This document shows positions 48,276 to 62,500 of a DNA stretch of 64,000 nt, in pieces. A program made the translations under genes and the position numbers. The notes under the pieces are model-generated. The model did no database searches. It was not told the DNA's origin and saw nothing but the letters and a program-made list of their open reading frames with translations. The number at the start of each line of letters is the position of its first letter. The first letter of the stretch is position 1. Source of the stretch: Dillenia suffruticosa (lineage: Eukaryota; Streptophyta; Magnoliopsida; Dilleniales; Dilleniaceae); NCBI GenBank assembly GCA_033439265.1, contig JAVTVX010000035.1, positions 16,518,001 to 16,582,000 of the forward strand, read 5' to 3'.

Positions 48276-50008
48276 TTTGAATTTTAAAATGAAGATGGAC
48301 ATAAGTATTAATATTCATATCATATTCATAATTTTGTATTTTAGAATTAATATTCACGATATGTCAACATTAGGTATAAATTGAAATATCACTAAGTTCT
48401 CGATCATTATCTATGGTTTTAATATATCACAATCACAAATTTAATTTAAAACTATAAAAATCAATATATTTTAGATAAAAATTACTCAAAATTTTCTAAT
48501 TAAAAACTTATCACTTAAATACATAAAATATTTAAATAATATTACAATTTTGAATGAAAATTATTTAAATTCTACCAATTCAAAATTTTTATTTAAGAGA
48601 CATTAGTTTTTTTTTTATATACATTATCATATGAAAAATAATAAATATTGCTAATCATATTTTCAATTGAAACTTTATATTAAAATTTTAAAAGTTTTTA
48701 TAATATATAATCATAATTCAAACAAACAACCATAGTGCGTAAAAGAAAGCATACAAATTCATTATTTCAATTCAAGACATGTCTATTCGAGTAATCATAT
48801 TCACAATTCCTTTTAATAGTCTATCCTGAGGTGAAAAACTCTTTATTGCACGTGGGTTAAAATTATTTATATTTGGAGAATCTTTTTTTTCATTTGAATC
48901 TCTAGATTTTTACTCTCCTTATTTTTATTAATATTGGTCTCACAACATCAAGAATTATAGGCATGTTCTCGGCAATCAATTCATTTAGGAATTTTTGAGT
49001 ATGTATACATCATCTCCCCCAAAATGAATGACCCAGATCAAGAAATTCCAAATGTTTTTCTTTCATAATCTCCAAATGATTCGATAAAATATTAGATGAA
49101 TTTAATTTATAAGTCAACATTTCACCTAATTTTATCATATGCTTTGAATTTCTTAATGTTCTAGCTCTCCCCAAAAGAACTCCATGAGTGCGTTTGATCC
49201 TTACCATTTTCTTGAAAAATGGGAACAATATTAGGTTAGGTACACAGCTAGCTATAATATTATATTAGAAAATTATAAATATCAATTTTAAATAATATAC
49301 TCAATTTTCAGTTAATTTTATGTTGAATAAAATAAAATTTTCACATATATAAAAAAGAGTATAAAATCAAAATAGCATAAACAATTTACACTTGGGTAGC
49401 TAATAGTAATGAAATAATTTTCCAACTCATAAAAAAATTTTAAAAAATTTTCGAACTGAAAAATGATTTTTCTATAATTTTTTTAACAATTTATTGATTT
49501 AAAAATCAATAAAAAAAATATTTTTCAATTCTGAAAAATAAATTAAAATTTATAGAAAAATCAAAATAAATAAAAAATTTATTCCAGTGACAATTCTGAC
49601 AAAAATGGTGTTGCATGCACCTCCACGCACCGCCAGGAGGGTTGTCCAGTTTGGACATCTGCCCACTTCCCGTTGGCACCCACTTTTGAAATTTTGGTTA
49701 CCTCCATTTTTGATACTTCTGAATTCAATAATGGTCTCAGTTTTCAAATCAGACACCTCTAGTTTTGAAAGTGGGTTTCACGGGGAAAGCTCCCAGGTAC
49801 TGTTCAACTTCTCCTTATTTTTCTCATTTTTCTACAACTTAGCCCCTTTTTCAAAATACTATATTTATCTCAATTTTTAACCATTTTCACATTTAAAAAG
49901 TATTTTTCATGAAAAATCTAAACATAAAAAAATTAAATCACGAACCTTAAATATTATTTATGACATTTTGATTTTTAATACCCAGAAGAGGTAGCAAATA
50001 CTTATGCA
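48276..50008 (-). other. Non-coding leader of copia C
   Basis: About 1.7 kb between gag and the primer-binding site. It contains a 72-codon minus-strand frame (49,228-49,010), basic and leucine-rich, and a GC-richer patch at 49,590-49,800. Neither is recognised. Confidence 0.45.
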
Positions 50009-50022
50009 TGACTCTTATACGA
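50009..50022 (-). other. Primer-binding site of copia C
   Basis: The minus strand reads TCGTATAAGAGTC four bases inside the 5' LTR, differing at few positions from the tRNA-iMet site and close to that of copia B. Confidence 0.6.
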
Positions 50023-50026
50023 ATAT

Positions 50027-50480
50027 TGGTTTTAAAACATACCGACAAATAAACTCTCATGCATAAGATTTAAGTTGGATTAAAATCATTTATCTTTTTT
50101 GACGATTGAGTATTCTATATATAAAAGAATGTTGCGTATATCAAATCTCCTTCTTAATTCACAATTCAAACATCTTTTGGTGAAGAATTGACAAATGTTA
50201 TCCAACTTTCTCTCTCTATCTTTATGTGCAAAAAATCTCTCTTCCACTCCCACTTACGTACTCCAAAGAATGCACACCCTTCCATTCTCAATTCTCATTT
50301 TTTAATGTATCTTCCGTATGTGGGGATTTGGGAAAGTTACAAAGGGAGGGAGTGTAAGAGATGTGGGAAGTTAGGATGGTTTTCAAATAAAACCACTCCC
50401 ATCTATCTCTCAAATTCAAATATAAATTTAAAAGGGGTTTTAGTCAGCTATACTCTCATGTGCGTACCCATTTTTTAACA
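50027..50480 (-). repeat. 5' LTR of copia C
   Basis: Starts TGGTTTTAAAACATA and ends ttttttaaca. It is the direct-repeat partner of 43,169-43,639 with many substitutions and small indels. Confidence 0.8.
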
Positions 50481-53400
50481 ATTATTATTTTGATTTTTAT
50501 CTATAAATATTCAGATTTTATTTAACTAATTTGATTCGGTTATAATAGGACTTATATAGAAAAAATATAAAATTGATTTTTTCAAATTTTATTTTTTTAT
50601 TTTCATGATTCGAACTCAAGACCCATGACTAAAAAAATATAACGTTCTATCATTTCATCCATAAGAATTTAGTAGTCTTGTTATTTTAATCATATATGTC
50701 GAATTACTAAACTTAAACAAATGTTAAATCTGTTGTGTTAAAATTTTAAAGAGCCATTATAACTCGGTGGGAGGATGAAGGTCTAATTTGATCCCGAGGG
50801 GATTTTAATGATAAGATTTCTTTTTTCATAATATATAATTTTAATCTTACAGATCTCTTATTAAATAGAAAACAAAACAAAACAGGTCGATTTGTAAAGG
50901 TAAGGCAACACAAAGAAGTTCTTGGATTGGATTCTAAAATACCAATATAAGGGATAAGTTAGGTGATCATAGTTTGGTTCTAATTGGAGTGATCGAGCTC
51001 CATAGGAAAGGGTAGAAAAGATTGATGTTAGGATAAGGACAGGAGAAGGAAGAGATTGTAGCGTTGAATAGGATTAGGTGGCCATAAGGTTGGATGTGTA
51101 TCCGGGGCTTTAATAGCTTATAAGAGGATAAGACAAATCTTTCACGTGCCTTAATGATGGTGCAACACAATACATTCATGGAGTTACAATTGCTCTCGAA
51201 TTCAAGTGTCGAAAAACCATGAAAAATAATTTAAAAAAATTAATCTCTAAAATAGATTATACAGTATTTAAACTGAATTAATCAAGTAAATTTTGGATAT
51301 TGATTGTAAAAACAAAAAAAAAAAATTACAATTGGTTACTAATAAATGATAGATATAACTAAATTTTTATGGATATAGTAATAAATCGTTACAATTTCAT
51401 AATCATAAGTTTTGAATTCAAATAATAGGAATAGAGAAATAGAATTTGAGAACGCCAACTGTTGAATAAATTTTATAATATTCGCATCGAATTAATCAGG
51501 TTAGATACCTTTCGGTGAAAACAACAATAATAATAATAATAATAAAGGATCGATACATATGTATAATGATGATCAAAGATAAGGGTATTCAAATACAATC
51601 ACCAGAATGCAAATGTCTAATCTAATTGTTTATCCATTACAATAACATTTATTCAAAATATGATATATGAAAATATTATTAAATTTTGTTAAAATGTTAT
51701 CTAATATCTAAGATAAGATTAGTGATAATCATGAGATACAATTTCTTTTTTTTAATTACTTTAGTCGAGTCCGTGGGTTTCCTTCAATGTCCAATAACTA
51801 AACTATCAATTTTGATGCTATCACATAAACACCTTGCCACAATAAATCTAACTAATTTAAAGTTTTGGCGCATGACATATAAATATAATAACATTTTATC
51901 TTAATCGCTAATTTTATATAATAAGAGATAAGTTCTGTCCTCATATGGTATCAAAGTGAAATTAAGTCCAAAAGCCATATTAAATGTGAGTTTGTGGCTC
52001 ATCCGCATAAACATCCAGTTAGTCATTTATGGATGGAAGTTATAGTAACCCATAGAAACCCTATCTTAGTTATTAATTTTTAAAATATGAGTCAAGTTCT
52101 CTTCTAATAATCGCATGTAGTAACTTACCCCTGTTGATACTTTGCATTTTGTGCAGACTGTAGTATATATTTCAATTATATTTTAACTCATTTCCGTGCT
52201 ATTTTCATGCTTAAGGCTCTCATATTTTGTTTGATCGTCCTTTTGCAGGATGAAAAAGAACGAAGACAGTGAAGAAACGTAGATCACGCCAAGGTAGGTG
52301 AGGTAATGTTGTGGCACAAAAACTTCCGATGGATTGTACTCTTTCTCTCTTCTCATTTTTTTCTACCCTTTTTCATCATGACAGACTAGATTCTAGACTA
52401 GGCTTTCGATGGAACCCCTAGTGCTTTTCCTTGGCTGATGAAATTATTTGAAATATCTTGTGTGATTGTGACGTCTAAAGCCATTCATTGTTGATTTGTG
52501 TGCTTTATATGCAGATTGAAGTTGTATATCATATTTATCTTTGAGATTAATTGCTCGATATTGGTAAAAAAAACATCGATGTTTATAGTTTTAATGATGA
52601 TGGCATGACAATAGTGCCTGTTGGGATGGGTGTATGATTTATGCTTGAAATCGAACGTGTCATGTCTTGTTGGAATTAGTCATGCTATATAGAGAAAAAT
52701 CATGACAGTAGTTTCAGAATAACATAACTTTTTGAAGGTAGATTGCATCCTTAGACCCCACATTCGTTGTTTTAAACCACATTTTCCTGTTAATTTCTTA
52801 CTTTTTCTAAGAATCTTAGTTTAGTGTTACTTTAAGTGCCTTTTTAAGTTCACTTATTCTCTAGTGCACTCACCTTTTCATGCATGGTTACTCAGACGAC
52901 TTTAAGCAAATCAAGGTTTACATCATTCTCATAAATACGACAGTATTTCTCACATAGTCTATATTGCACTTTATACGTTTTGCGAGTGAGGTCCTTAAAT
53001 ATTATATGTAAACTATGTCAATTACTCATTTCTGATACAAAACGTAAAATCTCCTTTACAGGTGCTAAATTAAAAGTGATTACTATTTGGCATTGCAAGA
53101 ATTTTCTCTTCTAAATATGGATGTCTTATGTATTTTGATTTCAGTCTGTATTTTTTCATTATTTATGATATGGAATGACCATTTTATCCTTTTTATATTT
53201 TCAGTTTTTCTCTCTTTTTTTTTTTTATTTATTTTTTTTATCTTTTTGTCTCTTTTTTTCTATCTCTTTTCCTTTAGATCGATCGATATTTATTTTTCAC
53301 TTTTGCCTTTATACTCTCTCAATTGATTGTTTTACTTCTTTTTCCCTCCAATTGATTGACAATCGCATAAAGAGAGATGGAGATAAAACCATTGAAGAGA

Positions 53401-55493
53401 GAAAACAAGAGAGAGAACAAAATTGAGAAGAGAAAATCGATTGAGAGAAAAAAAAAAAAAAAAAAAGAAGAGAGAGAGAATTGATTAGTAGTTGATGATA
53501 AAAAAGAAAGAGAATTAATTATGACGAGAGAAAAAAGAAAAGATGGGAGAAGACAGATTGGGATAGGGAAACAACATGGAGAAAACTAGAGATTGATCCT
53601 GATTGAGCATGAGACAGGAGATCAAGCGAGTTTAGCAATCTAATTATTATATATTTAAAAACTAGAATAATCAATTATAACAAAATAAAATTTAATAAAC
53701 GTCCAATCAACTATTTTTATAGAGAAATTGACCCATCAAAATTGAGTTTATATTATAATGCTCCGACCCTGGGAAACCCAACCGCTTTACTGATCAATGA
53801 ATGCGCTTGCTTGACATTCTCTTTCGAAATATAATTTTTAGTTTTGATAATCAAAATGATAAGGATGGGTGGTCAGGTCACGGTCAAGAGGCAAAGAACA
53901 GACATGTGGCCATGGGCATGGCAAGCCAAGATTTAGCCTTAATGTCTAATCAAGTTTGACGTATGATGAATTCGAATCTTCTGATATCTAATCTAATCCA
54001 CTAAATACCCAACGTTTGTGGCACTCTATATTTGGACGGCGCTGCCACTTAGCGCAAACCCACAAGCAAACATATCAACCCAAGACATTGACCGCTTCCT
54101 TTGGCTGTTGTGCTTGGTGGGTGGTATTTCCCATTCCCCTTTCCGGCTGCTACTCTTCGGTTGGCCCTCAATTTTTCTCTATCGGTTTTGCGCCGAGGTC
54201 AACCATAGCTTCTAAAGCGTGCCGGCCGGCCCCTTTGCAAAACTTTAATTTTTTATTTTATTTACAATTTTTTATCTAAAATAATTTTTTATAAAAAAAT
54301 ATATATTTATCATTATGTTATTATTATTTTTTTTTAAAAAAAAAATCAGTTTCCTTTAGTTCCAAACTTTTGCAAGTAGGCTCTATGTTTGGGCCCTGTC
54401 ACTCTCCTATATTAAATTTTTATGAAGCAATCCTGCCGAACGTATAAGTATTTACATGTAACCTATTAAAGGTATTATTTTTTGATCCACATTATAAATT
54501 TAAATTGGAGATCTCTGAAAATAGTATCAATTCACTTGTAATCTATTAGAGTAAAAAAAAAAAATTATTTCGATAAAATAAAAAATACCCTCAATTCTAA
54601 ATTGACTTTGAAATAAGTTACAATGTACTTCGTCAAGGGATGGTGTTAAGGATTCCTATCTGGTTTCTCTCTCACTTTTTTTAAGGTAAAGAATTCAAAT
54701 CTAGCCTTCAAATTTTATGCACGACTCATTTCTTCTTATTTCTTCTCTTTATATAGCAGTAGCTAATATTTTTGGATAAAACTTTTTGGAATTTTTTTTT
54801 TTTTTCTGATAATAAATTTTTACCATGTTTGACCCTCAGGCCTTGAATTTTTACAATAACTTCGTGTTTAGTATCTAAATGAATGGGATTCAGCATAGTT
54901 TAGGAATTAAAAATACCAAGGGAATTTGGTGTGAGAGAGAGAAAGAAAGACACGAGTCAATTGCCTTGCATGGGGCTTTAAATTGGAAGGAACTTTAACT
55001 CAATCAACTTATGGGCTGATTGACTATAATAAAAATTTAAGAGTTATTCAAAAAGTAGAATTAAAGTTGAAGGATTATCTATAATTTAAACTAATTATCT
55101 TTCATAAAAATCTTTATTAGTTTATTGTACGATTTTCTTATTATGGAAATAATACCCATGATTTTCTTTGAATCAAGCGATCTAGAACAAGTAGGAACTC
55201 TACCATTCAACCATGCATTTCATGGTAATGTAAAATGAATGATGATAATGAAATTAAAAAGATTATGGAATTTTATTAAAAGCTATAAAATAAGAGAATT
55301 TTGGGTTGATGTGTGTTGGGCTTTGAAGTTGTGAACTTCTCCTTATGCAAGCTTCATCCATCATTTTTTTTTCAACAACCTGAAATCCGACTTACCCAAT
55401 TAATCGATTTTCATTCTAAACCGGTATAACAAAATATCAAGCACACCTTCCAAAAACTCTTTTAACCGCCGATTGCTTATTCCTCAAGGATTT
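50481..55493. other. Long gene-poor AT-rich region
   Basis: No gene is supported. 52,130-53,080 has the look of a retrotransposon leader (ttttgcaggatgaaaaagaa near 52,243), unproven. 53,200-53,330 is pyrimidine-rich and 53,360-53,570 purine-rich (gagagaaa, A-run at 53,449-53,466). 54,016-54,240 is a GC-richer patch with overlapping short frames but no domain. An (AAT)n microsatellite lies at about 51,522-51,545. Confidence 0.4.
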
Positions 55494-55614
55494 CTCTCTA
55501 TGCATATTCTTTTTTTTTTTTTTTGACCCGACTTGATTATCGTTTGGTATCCAAAATTTTATCCTAATTAATTTAAACTGATTCGCTATTATACCCGCTC
55601 TCTATGCATATTCT
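55494..55614 (-). mobile_element. Short poly(A) retroposon with 17-bp target duplication
   Basis: CTCTCTATGCATATTCT occurs at 55,494-55,510 and again at 55,598-55,614. Between them are 87 bases starting with a run of 14 T, that is, a minus-strand insert of about 73 bases ending in poly(A). This is the signature of LINE-mediated retroposition (SINE, 5'-truncated LINE or processed RNA). The source sequence is not recognised. Confidence 0.8.
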
Positions 55615-56589
55615 ACAATTCCATCGATGGCCTTCCCCGCTCCTACGAATGGTCTGGGTCTTCCTTGAAACATTATTCCACTTCGACCAAAAATTTGCCA
55701 CGTTCTCCACAGCTTAACCATGTTCATGCTTTTGGAGAGGAGAGGATATCAAGCGAACTTAACAAAAGTGCCCAATACCAATAGTGCATAAAATCAATGA
55801 AAAATTGGTGAAGAATACTAACTCGGATTTGAATTTTGATATTAAAAATAATTATATCGGGAGAGTTTTCTTTATAAAGGGTTTAATAGTAGATCGAATC
55901 GAATTAGCTAGAATATAATTTCAAATAACAATTGATCAAATACCCAAAACACCAATAGTGCATAAATTATATTCACGGGTGAAAAAGTTTTGCATAAAAT
56001 TTTCAAAATCGTTTCTTTTGTTTGTTTTTATGGGGAACATGGAGAGAAACAAGAACCTTTGTGAAATTAAGTACGAGGGTCGGTACCAAAAAAAAAAAAA
56101 AAAAAGTATGAGGGAAATTAAGTATAGTTGGGTCTGGGTCAAGGGGAAGCCTGATTATGAATTTCACTTACAAGTATTGGGCTAAAGTCATTTCTTATTG
56201 GATCGTGTTAAATGTGCTCTTTAGCGTTGCCAACTTTTGGGCCTTTGCAATTTCTTATTGGATTGGTTGAATGTGTGAGGCTGGAGAGTGGCTGATGGGG
56301 GCGCATGGGGCGTAACACCGTACTCCGTGAAAGTGATGCCGAGGGGGAGGGGCACAAACGTAATTGGATACGTGCTCATGTCATGGACATCACAATCACA
56401 CACATAACCCCGGCTTATTTCTAGTCGTTATCACGCGTCGTACACAAGCCGCATCAACTAAAACAAAAGCCTCCCTCTCTCTCTCTCTCTTTCTCTCTCT
56501 TCCCAAGTTACTTAAACTGAGTCTCACACCCACACACCCCCCTCTCGAGCTCGACCAATTCATCCAGTGCGAAGCAAAAATAAAGTCAA
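55615..56589 (+). promoter_or_regulatory. Upstream region and CT-rich leader of the Ser/Pro-rich protein gene
   Basis: Contains two copies of accaatagtgcataaa (55,778 and 55,951) and a poly(A) run at about 56,089-56,105. A GC-richer proximal promoter lies at 56,270-56,410, followed by a (CT)n leader at 56,475-56,500, about 90 bases before the predicted ATG. No clear TATA box was found. Confidence 0.45.
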
Positions 56590-59500
56590 ATGCATCGGCG
56601 AGACAATCCGAATCCCTTTCCGGAAGAGCAAGTCAATCACTTCTCTGTAATTTTCTCACTCTCTTTCTATCTCAGATCTAACTTCCTGTTTTTGCTTCTC
56701 TAATTTTGTCCACTTTTTTGGCTGCATTATTTGGGATTAGTGTTGTGAAAGCAAAATGGGTGGGTTTTGGGGTTGTCTTTTTGGCTTTCAGCCCCTTCCA
56801 CTTCACTTTACCTTTTACTTTTTGAGAAAAAAATAGTGGGCGTACTATCCAGATCTGGATTCCCTACTTGTTCTCTGTTCTCATTGACTCGCCCAACTTC
56901 ACTATTCTTGGTCTGCGTTGCTCGATTTCCTGCTCCTAACCCAAGATTTCCATCACATTACACCTTAAATGCTTGAAATTAACAATGTCATTTAGCTTAA
57001 TTCCCATGTTCTAAATGGGATCTCAAGTGGGTTTGATCTACAGGACCCTATAATCAACTGCTGCATTTTCCAGCAACCTTTGACATTGCTACCTTTGATT
57101 AGAACCATGTTTTCGGGTATTTTAAACCCCTTCAATTTAATCAAAGCTGGACTTCAGTTTTCCTTGGTATATGGATGTTGCCTGTCAGTTTTGAGTGCTG
57201 TCAAGTACTCGAATTCAAGTTCGAGTTTAAACTGACAATGAGCTATTGATCTAATTCCACCTAAGGGGTTTGCCTGTTTACCAAACTCGTACTTTATGAA
57301 GCATGTTGTGGCATTAAAACAGTATACAATTTTGCAGCTATATGTAGATATATATCCAATTGTATTTGTACTAATTTTATAAATAATCTATCAACTGTTC
57401 TATAAGTGTCCAAGGTGTATCTAGCATACAAAAGAGTAGCGAGTTGGGCTGGTCTTATGGCATATCTGAGACATGTCCGGTGAGTGTTGATTTCAACATA
57501 TTGTTGGACAGGAGCAAAGAATTCAATTTGAAGTATTTCTGCCTCATAGTTAGACGAAATATCTAAGCAGTTGAGAGTTCTAAACCATGAATGATTTTCT
57601 TGTGATCACTTTATCGAGCTAGTTGATAAAGTGATTTTATGTGCTAATTTTGCACGTCACAAATTGTTTGGTACATTGTTAGTTATTCTAACTTCTAGAG
57701 ATATGTTTTTCTTCATCCTTTGTACCCTGGTTCTTTGTTTGTTTATGTTAAGTCTCCATCCTTACCTTCTTAGAAGGATTCCAAACATGTTACCATTGCA
57801 AGAACTTTAGTTCATGATTTTATCTTTCTTTCTGTTATTTTTGTCTTTGATAATGTCTCCTTCCTGCCCTTACCTTCTTAGAAGGATATCAAGTTTGTGA
57901 ATTTTATTTTTCCTTGTGTTATATTTCTTTGATTCTCTGTTAATTGCAACTGGATGCATGGTTTGTTGGCACACCTAAAGGGCAGTGACTATGGTTCCCA
58001 TCATTGACGCCCTCCCTCCCAACAATAAAAGGAAATTAAAAGAAAGCAAAGAATTGCATGCATAACAAAATGAAATTATTACTTTCTAGTATTTTAGTTC
58101 CTTTCTTTTCAAATTAGTTTCATAAGATTGCACATATTTTGCTATTGGTCAGTTCAAATTAGTAAAACTTTAAGTTGTAATTCTTTGCAAGCTTTGACTT
58201 CAGACTCAAACCCACCGACAAGCTGAAAACAACACTGAACACCCGGGGGTGGCCTTGATAATAGAGCATACTTCTGTATAGAAGGGAATTGTATAGTTTG
58301 TCTTTTAGAGTTGGCTAGTTTCTTTTCTTCCCTTTTGTGATTCTGGCGATTTTTCTTCTTTGTTGAGTGAATAAAGGCTGTAGATACATGCATATCGGCA
58401 TACAGAAATGCACATTTAAATGCATATTTGGTGATTTGGGCGTCATTCACTTTTGAATAAAGAAGCCAAGGGTTTATGGACTCTACATTTTGTAAGTTTT
58501 GTGTTTGACAATATCAAATGTCTTGTATTATTTTAATTTTTAGCATCATGTTCCTATAATTTTTTTAGTTAAAACATCTAAAATGTTTCCCATCGTTTTG
58601 AGATTTATAATTTCCTAAACATTCATTCCATTATTTCCATATGCACTACTTTTTATCTCCCTATATTAAAATTTTGAACGCTTAATAAAATAGTGTTTGT
58701 GTATGCTAAAATTTCAAAGCTGAGGCAAGTCAAACACCTATACATGAACTTATGCCCAACTCCTATACCTAAGTATATAATAACATGCAAGTAGCCTGAG
58801 TTCCCCTCCCCCCCCCCCCCAAAAAAAAAAATCTATTGAATTACATTTTATTTAATTGATGCTTTAGTTGCCACCAAACAATTGTGTTTTTACAGACCCC
58901 TTCTGGTGTAGCAAAAAGCCTCTCAGAATTAAGTTCTAGCATCTACATCATTATCCATATTTTTTGCAATTAGTTTATTAATTTTATACTGTAACATTCT
59001 TCTTTTTTTTCTTATACTTCTGTGCTTATGTACCTTTTTCTTTTACAGTAATCAAGCCCTGGTTTTCTTCTATAGATAAAGGAATACTTAATGTACTTTA
59101 TTTTAGGGTATGTGGTATGTGCTCATCAATATCTATCATGAATTTTAATTGATCGCTCAATCAAATTCCACCAACATTTTCTTTCCTCAATTTGTCACTA
59201 TTCTAAATTCGTTCTCATCTACAAGGTCATTTTTGTCCACCAAGTTGTTACCAATTTTCTTTTTGCTCCATATTGTGCAATCACCAATACTACAACTAAT
59301 GCAGTTATTAGGGAATTCACAAATTCCTGATTTTCCTGAAGTTGTAAAATTGCAACCATGTTATGTGTAAAATGGAAGTTTCATTCATCTCGATATCCAG
59401 CCAACCAAATATACAAATTAACTAGTCTTATTCTGTAGCTTCAAAAACCTTTCATAACTTTGTAAACCATTGCATCTTCATCAAAGGCTGTTGCATTGGA

Positions 59501-62500
59501 TACATGGTCATTTCACTTGGTTAAGATTGTCATGGTGATTGTTGACAGTTATTTTCCTCATTTTTCCATTATATTAACCTCAATTTATGAATTTCATAAT
59601 TTTTAAATATATCCCACCTGTGATTTAGTTCTAAACTTATTAACTACTATTCTTTTGGTCCTAAACCATTGATTTTTACAATATGGTATCAATTTTTGAC
59701 TTTTAGTTTCTAAGGACAATTACAAAGTAAGGCATGTCTGGTCATTAGTATTGAAAGCTGAACTAGGAGATTTATTTATAAGCAATGTTGATGTTTTATG
59801 TGGTTAATGTCTAGATGAAGAGATGTGTTCAAGGTCTACATTTTCCTATTTTATGCAGACTACCGTCTTTAGTTTCTTCTCCGAGTTTTGGATGCCCCCT
59901 TAAAGATCCAGGAGTCTAATGAAGTTGATCTTTAGGGGTTTGGATTAATTGCAATGCAAAAGTCCTCGGAATTGAGTTATGAACGATTATTTTGTGTATT
60001 TGCTTGGTGTTTTAAAATTTTTCTTCCTATCTCCATCAGTTGGTATAAGACATTTTTTTTTTTCTTTTGCTTGTTCTTAACTGCTATAACTGTGGGAGCT
60101 TTCAAAGGAGAGAACCTTTAACCATTCTAAAGGAGGACTAAGAAAACTGCGTTATCCTGTTGTTTTCCTTTTGTTAATACTTGTTAGTTTTTACATTTGA
60201 TCACATCAATTCTTTCTAATTGAACTTAAATAGTGCTGTTAGATTGGACGGAATTTTGTTTTGCTTAATTGTGTTTTATGCACATTTAGTTTTAACATTT
60301 GATCACATTTGGTTGAGAGAACTTTTTGTTACTTCTATCATTTAAAATGATTTTTTAATTATTAGTTTGGGTAACTTTTGTAAGATACCTAAATTTTAAA
60401 GAACTTACCCTTCTATAATATTGATCAAATCTTTTCAAATTTCAGTCATTGTTAAATTGGAAAGAAGTTCCAAATGAGATGTTTTTCATGAAATAATGCC
60501 ATATATTTTGTTTTGATTTTTAATGCCTCATGTCCTCAAATATTTTATATATTATACCATAATTTTTATATCTTAACCAAACATAATATTTAGAATGTAT
60601 CTTCGGTTAAGCTTAAGCAACTTCATATGGACAAAATTACTTTTAATGATCTTTTTTATGTTTCACAAGTTTCTATTCCAGAAACCATTGTACACCCTGG
60701 GAGTGAGTGTAAGCCTTATTGCTAAAGTTGGAACCTCTTCAATAGTTTACTTTTGTAGTGGCAAAAATTGAAAAACATGGATATCTCTAATTTAATGGAC
60801 CTAAAGATATGCAAAATTTGCCACTCCCGTTAGGTAAAAGGTGGTTAATTCTAGCAACTTTACAAAGATAATATTGGATCTGCATCTATATTATTTTAAT
60901 ATATTTTGTCATTAGAAATCACAATCATCAGTTTACAGGGCTGGAATTCACTTAATAAAATCATCACTGCCTAATAAGTTGTGAAATCAAGGCATAGGAA
61001 GGAACCAAATTAATCACTGCTTTCTCGTTTGGTAATGGATTAGCTCATGAAGGATATGCATGGCATGATATATTTGTTTCTTGAAACATAACCATTGCTT
61101 GCCACGACATAACCATCAGATTGTATTAAAGTCCAACCTTCTGGTAAAACAAAATTAAGAAATCAATTGTTTCTGGCATGGTGGAAATATGCTTAGACAT
61201 GTGCAAATTATGTTTTATTATGACAATCTTGCTGGAGTGTTCGTAATTCTGCAATTTTAGGTGTTACTTTTAAGTTAAATTGAAATTTGTGATCAAACTT
61301 GTAAAGCTGCCTCTTTTTTTGACAACAGAAAAGATGGGGGAAATGTTGGGGTGGATTGTCTTGTTTTGGTTCCCAAAAAGGGAGCAAACGTATTGTTCCT
61401 GCAACTCGTATACCAGAAGGCAATGCATCGGGTAACCAGCCAAACGGACATCAAGCCACTGGATTGGCCAACCAGCCTACTACATTAGCTCCCTCTATTC
61501 TAGCTCCTCCTTCTTCACCAGCATCCTTCACAAATTCTGCTCTTCCTTCAACAGCACAATCTCCTAGTTGTTTCTTGTCCATGTCTGCCAACTCACCTGA
61601 AGGCCCTTCATCCACCATGTTTGCCACCGGGCCATATGCCCATGAAACACAACTGGTTTCACCTCCTGTTTTTTCAACTTTCACAACTGAACCATCAACT
61701 GCTCCTCTCACTCCACCACCAGAGTTGGCTCACCTAACTACTCCCTCTTCTCCAGATGTGCCTTTCGCTCATTTCCTTTCGTCTTCTGTAGGTCTTAAAG
61801 GCACTGGGAAAACAAATTATCTTGCTACAAAGGATCTCCATGCAACATATTCGCCTTCTCCAGGAAGTCCTGCTAGTAGTCTTAGATCACCAGTTTCAAG
61901 GGCCTCGGGTGAATGTCTTTCTTCATCTTTTGCTGAACAGGAGTCTCCCCGACAATGGGATCCTTCTCTAAATGCCAAATATCCCAAAACCGAATCAGCT
62001 AAACTTTTTGAGCTTGATACAGCAAGGGGCAACATGTCTCAAGATTCAAATTTCTTCTGCCCTGCTACATTCGCACAGTTTTATCTGGACCACACACAGA
62101 AATCATATCCACCATTTCCTCTTTCTGCTGGAAGGTTAAGTATTTCGCGGGAATCGGATGGCTTCTCAACAGGTGGGAATGGGCAACAGAACTGGCACAA
62201 TAAAAATTGCAAGCAAGATGTGGAGGAAATTGAAGCTTACAGAGCATCTTTTGGGTTCAGTGCTGATGAAATTGTTGCTACTCCCCAGTATGTGGAGATT
62301 TCTGATGTAAATGAAGATTCCTTTACCATAATGTCTTTTCCTAAACCACAAATTGAAGAAATTCCAGAACCTGCAGTAGTAAATGATGGACAAAAAACAC
62401 AGGAGCCACGGTTAAACATGTTTGGTCAGAAGTGCCTCAAGTCAGAATCAGAATATTTTGATGTAGGTTTATGCTGTGAAGTGCCAGGAACGTGCAACGG

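Larger units (their letters stand above)
43169..50480 (-). mobile_element. Copia retrotransposon C (decayed, near full length)
   Basis: About 7.3 kb of copia element on the minus strand between direct repeats at 43,169-43,639 and 50,027-50,480. Near-matching flanks ATTGT and ATTAT may be a decayed 5-bp target duplication. Inside, on the minus strand, are a primer-binding site, a long leader, gag remnants, integrase, RT and RNase H. All frames are broken. The family differs from copia B in LTR sequence. Confidence 0.75.

Noticed and set aside
49010..49228. 72-codon basic frame in the copia C leader, considered as a captured host gene fragment
   Set aside because: No recognisable host domain; kept only as part of the leader description.
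52130..53080. Possible Athila/Tat-like retrotransposon leader
   Set aside because: Only a loose resemblance around a ttttgcagg motif; no gag, pol or LTR pair found.
53200..53570. Pyrimidine-rich then purine-rich tracts, considered as a long hairpin
   Set aside because: The arms do not pair in register beyond simple CT/GA complementarity.
54016..54279. Overlapping 65- and 87-codon open frames in a GC-richer patch
   Set aside because: No domain, no splice partner, no regulatory context.
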